Positions 32,220 through 41,268 of a stretch of 64,000 bases of DNA are shown here, piece by piece. Made by a program: the position numbers and the translations under genes. Positions within the stretch are counted from its first letter, which is position 1. Each line of letters begins with the position of its first letter. The notes below the pieces were generated by a model. The model had not been told where the DNA came from. It did no database searches and worked only from the letters and a program-made list of their open reading frames with translations. Source of the stretch: Sphingobacteriaceae bacterium (GTDB lineage Bacteria > Bacteroidota > Bacteroidia > B-17B0 > Aurantibacillaceae); NCBI GenBank assembly GCA_016709575.1, contig JADJMM010000002.1, positions 372,001 to 436,000 on the forward strand, in the 5' to 3' direction.

Positions 32220-33356
32220 TTACTTTTTATAGAATTCTTTGATTTTAGAAATAACAAATGCTTGTTCTTCAGGTTTCAGGTTTGTTGAACAAGGCAGACT
32301 AACACAAGATTTATAAACCTTCTCTGAAATTTTATCTTTTGTGATGTATAGATCTTTCTTGAACATTTTCAACTTATTCATAGGAACCCAAAATGGTCTC
32401 ACTTGAATATTATTCGCCAATAAAAATTTCATCAATCCTTTTTGATCTTTGCAACGGATGGTGAACAACCAATTGTTGACTTTTGCATCAGGATTCATTT
32501 TTTGAAATACTATTCCTGGTATTAATGAGAGTTCTTTAGTATAATTAGCTGCTATCTGCTCTTTTGTCGTTAGAAACCCTTCCAATTGTTCCATTTGAGC
32601 AACACCCATTGCAGAAAGAATATTCACTAATCTGTAATTGTAACCTATATCATCATGTAAATATTCAAAAGGGTGTGATTTTGCTTGAGTTGTTATATGT
32701 TTCGCTTTTTTAGCCAGCGTTTTGTTATTGGTTAGAATCATCCCTCCACCACCGGTTGTCAAAATTTTATTTCCGTTAAAACTTACACAGCCGAATAATC
32801 CATGTGTACCTGAATGTTTTCCCTTATAGAATGTTCCAAGAGATTCAGTAGAATCTTCAACAACTGCTAACTTAAACCGTTTGGCTATTTTTAAAAGGCG
32901 ATCAACATCAGTAATATTTCCCAGAACATGAACCGGCATGATCGCTTTGATTCGCTTTTTATTCTTTTTCAGCAAACATTTGTTTCCTGAAATTATAGTG
33001 CTTTTAGTCAAAAACTCTTCCAACAGATCAAGATCCATTTGCCATGAATCTTCTTTTACATCCATCAGGATTGGATTCGCATTACAATACTTAATTGAAT
33101 TTAAACTGGCAATAAAGGTTATGTTTGGCACAATTACATAATCATTTGCTTCTACTCCGGATAGCATTAATGAGATATGCAAAGCTGCCGTGCCATTAAC
33201 TGTAGAAATGGCATACTTAGCTCCGGTATAATTTGCCAATGATTCTTCAAATTTATTTACATAAGCCCCAACAGAAGAAACCCAATTTGTGTCTAAACAC
33301 TCTTTGATGTATTTCCATTCATTTCCAGCTAAATTCGGTACGGATAGTGGTATCAT
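32220..33356 (-). CDS. legC: LegC-type aminotransferase (DegT/DnrJ/EryC1 family)
   Basis: A 378-residue PLP enzyme. The Schiff-base Lys is Lys197 in SFNGNKILTTGGGG, and the PLP-nitrogen Asp is in VVEDSTESLG near residue 168. The opening IPLSVPNLAGNEWKYIKECL is typical of LegC, which transaminates the 4-keto intermediate made by LegB. The stop of the LegB gene overlaps its ATG by one base, so they are translationally linked. Confidence 0.88.
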   Translation of the reverse strand: MIPLSVPNLAGNEWKYIKECLDTNWVSSVGAYVNKFEESLANYTGAKYAISTVNGTAALHISLMLSGVEANDYVIVPNITFIASLNSIKYCNANPILMDVKEDSWQMDLDLLEEFLTKSTIISGNKCLLKKNKKRIKAIMPVHVLGNITDVDRLLKIAKRFKLAVVEDSTESLGTFYKGKHSGTHGLFGCVSFNGNKILTTGGGGMILTNNKTLAKKAKHITTQAKSHPFEYLHDDIGYNYRLVNILSAMGVAQMEQLEGFLTTKEQIAANYTKELSLIPGIVFQKMNPDAKVNNWLFTIRCKDQKGLMKFLLANNIQVRPFWVPMNKLKMFKKDLYITKDKISEKVYKSCVSLPCSTNLKPEEQAFVISKIKEFYKK

Positions 33357-34345
33357 TAAATATTGTAAATATGGTGTTTATATTGAGAAAGGTTTTCTTT
33401 TTGCTTGAACCAATTAATAGTTTCATTCAAACCCTGATCAAGCGTAAAATTTTGTTTCCAATTGGTTAGCTCTTTTAATTTTTGATTAGAACCGAATAAT
33501 CGGAAAACTTCACTTTTTTCAGGACGCTTTCTAACATCATCTTCAATGATCTTTGCTGCCGGATTAATTTGTGCAATTAATTTAACTGCCAAATCATGAA
33601 TAGATATCTCCGACTGTGTTGCAATGTTTATTTCTTGCCCTATTGTTTTTTCGCTATTAGCAATCTTCAAAAATCCATCAACCGTATCCTTTACATACAA
33701 CAGATCACGGGTTGGAGTGGTGTCGCCTAATTTAATTTCTGTTTCACCATTTAATAGCTGAGTAATTATTGTTGGAATAACTGCTCTTGCTGATTGTCTC
33801 GGACCAAATGTATTGAACGGCCTTACAATTGTTACGGGCATGTTGAACGAACGGTAAAAACTTTCTGCCATTCTATCTGCTCCAATTTTTGTAGCGCTAT
33901 AAGGTGATTGTCCTTGAAACGGATGTTTCTCATCAATTGGAACATATTGTGCGGTGCCGTACACTTCAGATGTTGAAGTAACCAATACTCTCTTCGTATT
34001 TAGCAAGCGGGCTGCTTGCAAAATATTTAAAGTGCCTTTAATATTTACATCTACATAATTATCGGGTGAATGGTAACTGTAAGGAATCGCAATCAAAGCT
34101 GCAAGATGATAAACTGTATCAATACCTTCCATTGCTACACGAACACCATTAGGGTCTCTGACATCACCTGCAAATATCTCTATCCTACTTAATTTTTCTT
34201 TTGGCAATGTATCTAACCATCCGTAAGAGTTGAATGAATTGTACAAAACAAAAGCTCTTACTTCGAAACCTGAATCTAAAAGATACTCAGTTAAATGGCT
34301 TCCTATGAAACCATCTGCACCTGTTACTAAAACTTTCTTACTCAT
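33356..34345 (-). CDS. legB: LegB-type NAD-dependent 4,6-dehydratase
   Basis: A 329-residue extended SDR. The NAD motif TGADGFIGSHL is at residues 8-18, with STSEVYGT and the catalytic Tyr149/Lys153 in YSATK. The wording YNSFNSYGWLD near residue 35 is characteristic of the LegB branch rather than PseB. It removes water from a nucleotide-linked GlcNAc. A PtmE homologue encoded nearby suggests a GDP-linked substrate, as in Campylobacter. The next gene LegF lies one base away. Confidence 0.88.
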   Translation of the reverse strand: MSKKVLVTGADGFIGSHLTEYLLDSGFEVRAFVLYNSFNSYGWLDTLPKEKLSRIEIFAGDVRDPNGVRVAMEGIDTVYHLAALIAIPYSYHSPDNYVDVNIKGTLNILQAARLLNTKRVLVTSTSEVYGTAQYVPIDEKHPFQGQSPYSATKIGADRMAESFYRSFNMPVTIVRPFNTFGPRQSARAVIPTIITQLLNGETEIKLGDTTPTRDLLYVKDTVDGFLKIANSEKTIGQEINIATQSEISIHDLAVKLIAQINPAAKIIEDDVRKRPEKSEVFRLFGSNQKLKELTNWKQNFTLDQGLNETINWFKQKENLSQYKHHIYNI

Positions 34346-34346
34346 A

Positions 34347-35042
34347 TTAAAATTGTACTATTTTTTTCTCTAACATAAATTCTGCTAATTGCCAATCAAA
34401 CGGTTCATCTATATCCACTGAACTAATCTCGTCCATTACGTAATAAGCAAGGTTTTTAAAGTCTGATGGGTTTGTGTTTTTCAAAGCATTAACATCATAA
34501 ACATAAACTGCGCCATTCAACTCAACCACAGCAACAGCATCTTGTCTGCGCAAGCCACTTTCATTATCTAACAGTTTGCTAATTTTATCCTTTTCTACCT
34601 TGAACAAAACGGCTAATGGATTTGATTTTGGTTTCTTAACCGATACAACCATTTCCACATTATTCTGTAACAAAGCAATACATTCTTCAACATCTTTTGT
34701 TTTACGGAAGGGAGAAGTTGGTTGGAGCAAGACTATCTTTGAAAACCGGATTCCCTTTGATTCATAATAATTCAAGGCATGTAATAAAACTTCATAGGTT
34801 CCTGCCTGGTCACCAGACAGCTCGAGAGGTCTTATAAATGGCACATTTAAATTATATTCGTTAGCCACCTTAATTATTTCATGCGAATCAGTACTCAGAC
34901 AAATATTTTCATCTTTTACAAAATGACGCGCTATATCGATTGAATAATACAATAAAGGTTTTCCATTAAGAGGCTTAATGTTTTTTCCCGGAATTCCTTT
35001 CGAGCCTCCTCTGGCTGTTATTATAAATAAAGTATCGTTCAC
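34347..35042 (-). CDS. legF: CMP-nonulosonic acid synthetase (LegF/NeuA family)
   Basis: A 231-residue acylneuraminate cytidylyltransferase. The CTP-binding motif ITARGGSKGIPGKNIK is at residues 8-23, and LQPTSPFRKTKDVEECI is the second family signature. It activates the nine-carbon acid with CTP to a CMP-sugar for transfer. It overlaps the PtmE stop by one base. It belongs to the legionaminate cassette 32220-38821, in which no gene is frameshifted. Confidence 0.88.
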   Translation of the reverse strand: MNDTLFIITARGGSKGIPGKNIKPLNGKPLLYYSIDIARHFVKDENICLSTDSHEIIKVANEYNLNVPFIRPLELSGDQAGTYEVLLHALNYYESKGIRFSKIVLLQPTSPFRKTKDVEECIALLQNNVEMVVSVKKPKSNPLAVLFKVEKDKISKLLDNESGLRRQDAVAVVELNGAVYVYDVNALKNTNPSDFKNLAYYVMDEISSVDIDEPFDWQLAEFMLEKKIVQF

Positions 35043-36094
35043 TAAAGCTTCAAATGTTTAATATCTTCTTGTGCTTTCAAATAATCATCATGCTGACCAA
35101 TATCCAGCCAATATCCATGAATAGGAAAATAAACCAATTTCTTTTTCAACGCAATTATTTTTTCCATCAAATCAGTCGCATTATAGAATTGATTCTTTGG
35201 AATTAATTTTAGCATTTCAGTTTTAATCAAATAAATTCCGGCACTTGAATAATATGTATAAACGGGTTTTTCTTTAAAAGAAACTACTGTATCATTTTCC
35301 ACTTCTAAAACAGCGTAGGGAACATTTACGTGATAAGGAACAGAAGCAATTGCCATATCGGCTCCCGACTCATTAAACTCCCTATAAAATTCCTCGTAAT
35401 CAATGTTGGTTAATAAGTCTGAATTCAATACCAAAACTGTATCAGTAGAAAATGAATTTATATTTCCTAAGGCACCAATAGTGCCTAAAGGTTCTGTTTC
35501 ATGGTAATAATTAATTTTAATTCCTTTCGATTTACCGTCCGAAAAATAATTTTCTATTTTCTCAGACATATACCTTACTGTGATTGTAAAATCGAAAATA
35601 CCGAATGATTCTAATCGGTCGATATTGTGTTCGAGTATTGGTTTATTCCCTACTTTTAAAAGTGGCTTTGGCAAATCATTAGTTAAAGGCCTTAAACGTT
35701 TTCCGTCCCCACCGGCCATAATCACTGCTTGTAAAGGTAAAATACTCTTTTTCTGTGATAAATCGATGATTTTAATAATGCTTCCGTCTTCATTCAAGAA
35801 TGGAATCAAGTCAATTTCAAGTGCCCTTAGTTCATCTATGTTTTGAATGTTGAATAAGTTATTTTTAATACTCTTGAAGGTTTTATTCATGAAATCCTTT
35901 ACTTCTAAATGAATTTCTTTTCCGCTCAATAAACCACGTCTTATGTCACCATCTGTAAGTGTTCCGATTAATTTACCCTTTGAATTGGTAACGAAAAGAG
36001 TTAAGCAATCTTTTCCACTTAAAGAGTTTAAAACCTCTAAGGCTTCTTTAACCGTAATGGTTTCTTTAATTATATTTCTTGAAAAATCTTTCAT
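35042..36094 (-). CDS. ptmE: CBS-domain sugar-1-phosphate nucleotidyltransferase (PtmE-like)
   Basis: The N-terminal CBS pair (about residues 1-120, with LIGTLTDGDIRRGLL) is fused to a nucleotidyltransferase domain starting at AVIMAGGDGKRLRPLT near residue 125, then PKPLLKVGNKPILEH. The total is 350 residues. Campylobacter PtmE has this layout and makes GDP-glucosamine for legionaminic acid. The same reaction is inferred here. The CBS pair may sense an adenine nucleotide and adjust flux. It overlaps the NeuD gene by four bases (ATGA type). Confidence 0.82.
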   Translation of the reverse strand: MKDFSRNIIKETITVKEALEVLNSLSGKDCLTLFVTNSKGKLIGTLTDGDIRRGLLSGKEIHLEVKDFMNKTFKSIKNNLFNIQNIDELRALEIDLIPFLNEDGSIIKIIDLSQKKSILPLQAVIMAGGDGKRLRPLTNDLPKPLLKVGNKPILEHNIDRLESFGIFDFTITVRYMSEKIENYFSDGKSKGIKINYYHETEPLGTIGALGNINSFSTDTVLVLNSDLLTNIDYEEFYREFNESGADMAIASVPYHVNVPYAVLEVENDTVVSFKEKPVYTYYSSAGIYLIKTEMLKLIPKNQFYNATDLMEKIIALKKKLVYFPIHGYWLDIGQHDDYLKAQEDIKHLKL

Positions 36095-36711
36095 ATTACT
36101 TTGCCGGATTTCCTTTTTATAACAGTATTATCAGGTACATCTTTCACCACTACACTTCCTGCTCCAATTATTACATTTTTACCAATAGTAATATTGGGAA
36201 TTACAACTGAACCTGCACCAATTAAAGTATTGTTTCCCACGCGCACATTCCCGCATAACACTGTACCGGGACCAATATGAACATAATCTCCTAAAACACA
36301 TTCATGCTCGATTACCGAACTACTATTGCATATAGTGCCATTTCCTATTTGCGCCATCGAGTTAATGATTGCACCCGGAGAAATTAAAATTCCAATACCT
36401 AGTTTAACGGTTGTTGAAATTACAGCCGTGTTGTGAATTGCGTTGACAATTTCAACATTGAATTTTTCCAAACTTCCCTGAACTTTCTCTCTTAAATTAT
36501 TATCGCCAATAGCTACAATATAAACTATACCTTCCTTTTTAAATTTCTCAACAACCTCATTCTCCGAACCCAAAAAATCAATTCCATAAGGATTCATTTC
36601 CTTTTTTGAAGTTTCACAATACCCTTTAATCTTAAAGCCCATTGACTTCAAAGTATCAATTACCACAAGTGCGTGTCCTGAATATCCAACTATAACAACT
36701 TCTTTACTCAC
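36091..36711 (-). CDS. NeuD/LegH-family sugar O- or N-acyltransferase
   Basis: A 206-residue protein with an N-terminal Rossmann-like PglD fold (VVIVGYSGHALVVIDTL) and a left-handed beta-helix of hexapeptide repeats from about residue 90 (STTVKLGIGILISPGAIIN to IGAGSVVVKDVPDNTV). The catalytic His would be in EHECVLGDYVHIGPG. In legionaminate pathways this protein (LegH) acetylates the 4-amino group created by LegC. NeuD-type O-acetylation is the alternative. Confidence 0.82.
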   Translation of the reverse strand: MSKEVVIVGYSGHALVVIDTLKSMGFKIKGYCETSKKEMNPYGIDFLGSENEVVEKFKKEGIVYIVAIGDNNLREKVQGSLEKFNVEIVNAIHNTAVISTTVKLGIGILISPGAIINSMAQIGNGTICNSSSVIEHECVLGDYVHIGPGTVLCGNVRVGNNTLIGAGSVVIPNITIGKNVIIGAGSVVVKDVPDNTVIKRKSGKVI

Positions 36712-37802
36712 TTTAGCTTTTTTAAAATGCTGATTATTTTTTTTGCTGTATTTCCATCCCCATAAACATTTGTAAAGCCGGGGTGTTTCAGTTTTGTAGT
36801 CTTAATAATTGCTTTATTTATATCAGCCGGCCTGCCTTTACAATGCAAAACATTTTTTCCGGTAATTCGTCCTTTTTGCCTATCACCAATATTTATAACA
36901 TACTTGCCAAAAGAAGCTGCTTCAATAATTCCACTGGAAGAGTTTCCGATAACAAATTGGCAATTTTTCAGAGCCGTATAATATCCTTTCAATCCAAGAG
37001 ATTCTAATAAAATCACGTTTGGCATCTCATCTCTAAATTTTTGCCACATTACCCGTATTTCATTACCCCTATTGTCGGTGTTCGGCATTGTAATAACTAT
37101 TTGATTTTTCATTTTTCTTAAAACAGAAATCAAGGCATTCAATTCCGAGAGCCCATCATCGTTTTGTTTTGTTACCGGATGATAGGTACAGAGAACAGGT
37201 GATTCAAGTTCAAAACCAAATTGTTTTTTAAAATCTTTATTTGATAAAGGAACAAATTCTTTAAAATTATCGAGCGCCATTGCTCCAAGCGGGTAAATAT
37301 TTTTATTAGTCCCTATAAGTGATGCTACCTTTTTTGCATACAACTTTGTTGAAGTAAAATGATAGGAGGACATATGTGTTATAGCATGTCTAAAACATTC
37401 ATCCATTGCTCCCAGAGTTGTTTCACCTCCGTGGATATGTGCGAATTTTATATTAAAAGGAACGCCGGCAGCAACAGCTCCAAACATTTCATAACGATCA
37501 CCTAAAGCAAACACCAAATCATATTTTACTGTATTCCATAACTTTGAAAATAATGAAATTGTTACGCCCATACTATAGGAAATGTCCTGAGCGCCATAAT
37601 TAGAAGGAACAGTGTCGATAGTATGTGCGACTTTAAAACCATCTTCTTCAATATTTTTTACCGTGTAACCATGTGCTTTCGAGAGATGAGTTCCAAAAGC
37701 AATAATATCAAGATGAAAATGTTTATCCTGACTCAGCTTCCTTAAAAGCGGAAAATAAATGCTATAATCAGCCCTTGAACTTGTTAATATTGCTATTCTC
37801 AT
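36708..37802 (-). CDS. legG: UDP/GDP-sugar 2-epimerase, hydrolysing (LegG/NeuC family)
   Basis: ATG at 37802 (MRIAILTSSRADYSIY) is chosen because it overlaps the LegI stop as ATGA. An in-frame ATG-less extension to 37817 adds nothing conserved. The protein has about 364 residues with the NeuC features: GDRYEMFGAVAAG, AHIHGGETTLGAMDE, and SSSGIIEAASFGKYVINIGDRQ near the end. It inverts C2 and cleaves off the nucleotide to release the free six-carbon sugar used by LegI. Confidence 0.88.
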   Translation of the reverse strand: MRIAILTSSRADYSIYFPLLRKLSQDKHFHLDIIAFGTHLSKAHGYTVKNIEEDGFKVAHTIDTVPSNYGAQDISYSMGVTISLFSKLWNTVKYDLVFALGDRYEMFGAVAAGVPFNIKFAHIHGGETTLGAMDECFRHAITHMSSYHFTSTKLYAKKVASLIGTNKNIYPLGAMALDNFKEFVPLSNKDFKKQFGFELESPVLCTYHPVTKQNDDGLSELNALISVLRKMKNQIVITMPNTDNRGNEIRVMWQKFRDEMPNVILLESLGLKGYYTALKNCQFVIGNSSSGIIEAASFGKYVINIGDRQKGRITGKNVLHCKGRPADINKAIIKTTKLKHPGFTNVYGDGNTAKKIISILKKLK

Positions 37803-38821
37803 TCTAAATCCTCCCAACTTAACAAATGTTCTTCATCAACATCCTTAATAAGCTTTCTTCCTATCACCTTTTCAATCTGCATAGGCGAAATGCCTGTTCC
37901 CGGTCTCAATGCAGATAAATCTTTTTCTGTAATTATGTGGCCTTTTTTTAATGCGCTATGTATATGAATACTTTTTCTTGCTATTTCCTTATTTGCAATT
38001 TCAGATGGCGAAGGTTGTTTTGAACTACTACCTAAAGCTTTCTCAATATTCCTTATTGAAACAACCATTTCCTTTAACTCAATTGGATTGAGTGATGCCT
38101 TGTGATCAGGTCCGGGTAAACTTTTATCTAAAGTAAAATGTTTTTCAATAATTCTTGCACCTAAAGCAACCGCTGCTATTGGCACTTCAATTCCGTTAGT
38201 ATGATCAGAATATCCAATTTCAATACCTAATTCCTTTTTTATTGTGAGCATTGCCTTTAAATTAACATCTTCGAAAGGCGTAGGATATTGCGTATTACAA
38301 TGCAAAATTGTAATGTTATCTTTTTGCGTCCCTGCTTTCTGAATCGCACTAACAGCTTCAACTACTTCCTCCATCGAACTCATGCCGGTTGAAACAACCA
38401 CTTTCTTTCCTTGAGAAGCAATCTTTTTCAGAAAAGGCAAATTTGTTATTTCTCCTGAGGGAACTTTAAATAACTCAATTCCTAATTCAATCAAGAAATC
38501 TAAACTTTCTTCATCAAAAGCTGTAGAAAGAAATTTCACATTTTTCCTTTTACAATATTCTATTAAAACAAAATGATCCGCCTTACTTAATTCCAATTTC
38601 TTTAACATTTCTAATTGGCTATCGGAATCCTTATGGGTAGAATTTTTTATTTGATACTCTGCCTTTTTTGCCTTCTTACTAACTAACTTTTCAGCTTTAA
38701 AGGTTTGAAATTTTACATAATCTACACCTGCATCAGCAGCCGCATCAATTAATTTTTTGGCTAGATTAAGATCGCCATTATGATTAACCCCGGCTTCGGC
38801 TATTATAATAACTCCTTGCAT
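37799..38821 (-). CDS. legI: Legionaminic/neuraminic acid synthase (LegI/NeuB)
   Basis: A 340-residue intact synthase. The TIM-barrel opens with IIIAEAGVNHNGDLNLAKKL. The metal and substrate motifs are VKFQTFKAEKLVSKKAKKA, GYSDHTNGIEVPIAA and EKHFTLDKSLPGPDHKASL. The SAF domain is at about residues 275-340 (RKSIHIHSALKKG, LRPGTGISPMQIEKVIGRK). It condenses the sugar released by LegG with phosphoenolpyruvate. The ATG at 38821 overlaps the SGNH hydrolase stop by 19 bases. Confidence 0.9.
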   Translation of the reverse strand: MQGVIIIAEAGVNHNGDLNLAKKLIDAAADAGVDYVKFQTFKAEKLVSKKAKKAEYQIKNSTHKDSDSQLEMLKKLELSKADHFVLIEYCKRKNVKFLSTAFDEESLDFLIELGIELFKVPSGEITNLPFLKKIASQGKKVVVSTGMSSMEEVVEAVSAIQKAGTQKDNITILHCNTQYPTPFEDVNLKAMLTIKKELGIEIGYSDHTNGIEVPIAAVALGARIIEKHFTLDKSLPGPDHKASLNPIELKEMVVSIRNIEKALGSSSKQPSPSEIANKEIARKSIHIHSALKKGHIITEKDLSALRPGTGISPMQIEKVIGRKLIKDVDEEHLLSWEDLE

Positions 38822-39534
38822 TTTTCAATTATTTCTTCTGAAATTATCTTATGCGTTATTGGATGGATATGATGTCCATCCGCCTCTACAATATATTCCG
38901 TAATTTTTCCTTTTTCCCTAAAAACTCTATTATAAATATCTAACACAAAAACATTGTTAACATTTAGTTTTTCGACTGTGTTATCAATTATATTATTATA
39001 TAAAGCTATACTATCAGATAATCCAGGAGAATGTTTGTCAAAATGAGGGGTAGTAGGGCAAATATTTACAACTATTACTGTTTTATAATTACTAGCAGCG
39101 TGCTGCAGAAATTTTTCTAACGTATTTTTAAAAACAATCTTATTAGTTCTTACATAACCCTTTCCTTTTAAAATAAGTCGTCTTCTATTTCTATGTAAAT
39201 AACTTATAGCAAGATTTCTAATTAATTTCGGAAGCTTTGAGATCTTAGATCTTAAAGAATCTGAAATTGGTCTTGGTGCACAATCAACAATGCCAGACTG
39301 GATTATTAATAAATCTCCCGGCAAAGAAAAATATGTATTATCCTTAAGATATAAATTATATAATTCCGGCAATGTTGCTCCACCAATTGCATTATCCCTA
39401 ATTTCAATATAATTTAAATCCTTGGTTCTTACGAAAACGTCAACTAATGCAATATACCTTTGAAATGATTCAACCACCCCTTGTCTTGCACAAGCTATTG
39501 AATCACCATACAATGCTATTTTAAAAATTTTCAT
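38803..39534 (-). CDS. SGNH/GDSL-family hydrolase or esterase
   Basis: ATG at 39534 (MKIFKIALYGDSIACARQG) is preferred because it overlaps the Wzt stop as TAATG. About 243 residues have block I GDS near residue 10 and a C-terminal DGHHIHPITH, which supplies the catalytic Asp and His. There is no signal peptide, so it acts in the cytoplasm. It is a probable deacylase or O-acetyl esterase of a glycan precursor. The position between Wzt and LegI supports a link with legionaminate decoration, but the substrate is unknown. Confidence 0.7.
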   Translation of the reverse strand: MKIFKIALYGDSIACARQGVVESFQRYIALVDVFVRTKDLNYIEIRDNAIGGATLPELYNLYLKDNTYFSLPGDLLIIQSGIVDCAPRPISDSLRSKISKLPKLIRNLAISYLHRNRRRLILKGKGYVRTNKIVFKNTLEKFLQHAASNYKTVIVVNICPTTPHFDKHSPGLSDSIALYNNIIDNTVEKLNVNNVFVLDIYNRVFREKGKITEYIVEADGHHIHPITHKIISEEIIEKCKELL

Positions 39535-40838
39535 TATCCTATTTTTGAAACTTCCCACTTGAAATCAGGGCGAATAATAGAATTAGGCCACTCTCTAGTC
39601 CAGCTTCCACGTGAACCATCTACGTTATAGTTATCAATTACCCTAAAATTTAAAGCAAAATCTAGCGAACAAAACATGGCATTTGCTTGTGTAGGAAATT
39701 TACAGATTAAAGCCTCAACACTATAATTTCCTTCATTAAAGAAATTTTTAGGTATACTTAAAGTTTGTTGATACTTACCTGCCTTTTGCGGCACCTTATT
39801 ATTCGGCGAGTATTTATTATCCATTGATACAAAAATAACTTCACCATTACTGTTCTTCACATAGAAATGAACAGAATAGCAATGCTCCTCCTTAAGAACA
39901 TCAAACTCTACATTTATACTAAACCCATCTGTTACTTCAAACTCATCCTTAATAGAACCACTAAAATCTTTCAAACTCAATTTTGTCATTTCTAACAATC
40001 CCGGTATTCCAACTTCTCCTTTTTCTAAAATTCTCTCGCCTCTCCTGATAACACCTTCAAATAAATATGTCTCGATTATTTTATTTGTTACACCAATATC
40101 AAACACCTTCCCGTGTTTTAAATAAAGTGTTTTATCGCATAGCAATTTTATAGCAGACATATTATGGCTAACAAATAAAACGGTTCTTCCTTGTCCGCTA
40201 ACATCCTTCATTTTTCCAATGCACTTTTCTTGAAACTCGGCATCACCAACCGCTAATACCTCATCTACAATTAAAATTTCCGGCTCCAAATGTGCTGCTA
40301 CGGCAAAAGCTAAACGAACATACATTCCACTACTATAACGTTTAACAGGTGTATCAATATACCTTTCAACTCCACTAAAGCTAACTATCTCATCAAACTT
40401 GCTTCGTATTTCTTGTTTGGTCATACCGAGTATGGCGCCATTCAAAAATATATTCTCCCGCCCGGTTAATTCAGGATGAAAACCTGTTCCTACTTCTAAT
40501 AAACTAGCTATGCGTCCTTTTACTTTTACACTTCCTATTGTCGGATTTGTAACGCGTGATAATATTTTTAAGAGTGTTGACTTACCTGCACCATTTTTAC
40601 CTATGATACCTAACACTTCGCCTTGCTTTACTTCAAAATTAATATCACGTAATGACCAAACATAATCACTGTTTCCTTTTGTAGATCTATCATTAGCTTC
40701 ACCAATTTTCAGATAGGGATCTTCCTTCCCTCTCATCTTATACCACCAGCGATTCATATCATGCATCATGGTGCCTGTACCCACTTGACCTAGGTGATAT
40801 TGTTTAGCAAGGTTTTCTACTTTTATAACGGTGCTCAT
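39534..40838 (-). CDS. wzt: Wzt-type ABC transporter ATPase, copy 1
   Basis: A 434-residue intact protein. The nucleotide-binding domain covers residues 1-245: Walker A GKNGAGKST at 80-88, signature SSGMYVR, Walker B ILIVDE, and H-loop LFVSH. The C-terminal part (about 255-434) is a beta-rich domain of the Wzt glycan-binding type ending in DFKWEVSKIG. With Wzm (41288) it exports undecaprenyl-linked glycan across the inner membrane. Copy 2 at 24750 shares the ATPase part almost residue for residue but has a different C-terminal domain. Confidence 0.9.
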   Translation of the reverse strand: MSTVIKVENLAKQYHLGQVGTGTMMHDMNRWWYKMRGKEDPYLKIGEANDRSTKGNSDYVWSLRDINFEVKQGEVLGIIGKNGAGKSTLLKILSRVTNPTIGSVKVKGRIASLLEVGTGFHPELTGRENIFLNGAILGMTKQEIRSKFDEIVSFSGVERYIDTPVKRYSSGMYVRLAFAVAAHLEPEILIVDEVLAVGDAEFQEKCIGKMKDVSGQGRTVLFVSHNMSAIKLLCDKTLYLKHGKVFDIGVTNKIIETYLFEGVIRRGERILEKGEVGIPGLLEMTKLSLKDFSGSIKDEFEVTDGFSINVEFDVLKEEHCYSVHFYVKNSNGEVIFVSMDNKYSPNNKVPQKAGKYQQTLSIPKNFFNEGNYSVEALICKFPTQANAMFCSLDFALNFRVIDNYNVDGSRGSWTREWPNSIIRPDFKWEVSKIG

Positions 40839-40840
40839 GA

Positions 40841-40865
40841 GGTTGAGGTTAAGGTTGAGGTTAAG
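40841..40865. repeat. GGTTGAGGTTAAG repeat, left flank of the four-helix-bundle gene
   Basis: Two overlapping copies of the 13-mer GGTTGAGGTTAAG lie at 40841-40853 and 40853-40865, just before the wzt ATG. The same 13-mer, with one mismatch and in inverted orientation, is found at 41269-41281 on the far side of the gene 40875-41249. Confidence 0.8.
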
Positions 40866-40874
40866 TGTTGAAAG

Positions 40875-41249
40875 TTATTTTTGAGATAATTTTTTGTTTG
40901 CAAGTGAGACTCTCACTTTATTTATATCAAAAATAATTGCGCTTAGTTTTTGGTTAATTTCTTCTACTTTATTTAGATCAAAATAACCTACTTTGTTACC
41001 ATATATTAGTAAACTCTTAGTTTCAAATGCCGAGGCTCTTGCATAATCATAAAATTTACTTTTATCTAAAGGCGTTGTGCGTCCAAAAGCCTCAGCTATA
41101 TTTGCTGAAATACTTACAGCTGCTCTTCTGATTTGAGATGTTAAACCATAATCTTCCTTTTTTGGAAGCTCACTTGAAATCCTAAAAATCATCTCACCAA
41201 TTTCGAGAGCATTTTGCCAAACCGGCATTTCGGTAAAATCTTTATACAT
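40875..41249 (-). CDS. Four-helix-bundle protein (S23/IVP family)
   Basis: A 124-residue protein with MPVWQNALEIGEMIFRISSELP, DYGLTSQIRRAAVSISANIAEAFGR, and FYDYARASAFETKSLL. These are the fixed motifs of the small family first seen as 23S rRNA intervening-sequence proteins and now found widely in Bacteroidota. The function is unknown. It sits between wzm and wzt, which normally adjoin, and is flanked by inverted 13-mers. This suggests it came in as a small cassette. Confidence 0.85.
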   Translation of the reverse strand: MYKDFTEMPVWQNALEIGEMIFRISSELPKKEDYGLTSQIRRAAVSISANIAEAFGRTTPLDKSKFYDYARASAFETKSLLIYGNKVGYFDLNKVEEINQKLSAIIFDINKVRVSLANKKLSQK

Positions 41250-41268
41250 TTTTACTAAAAATCTTAAA

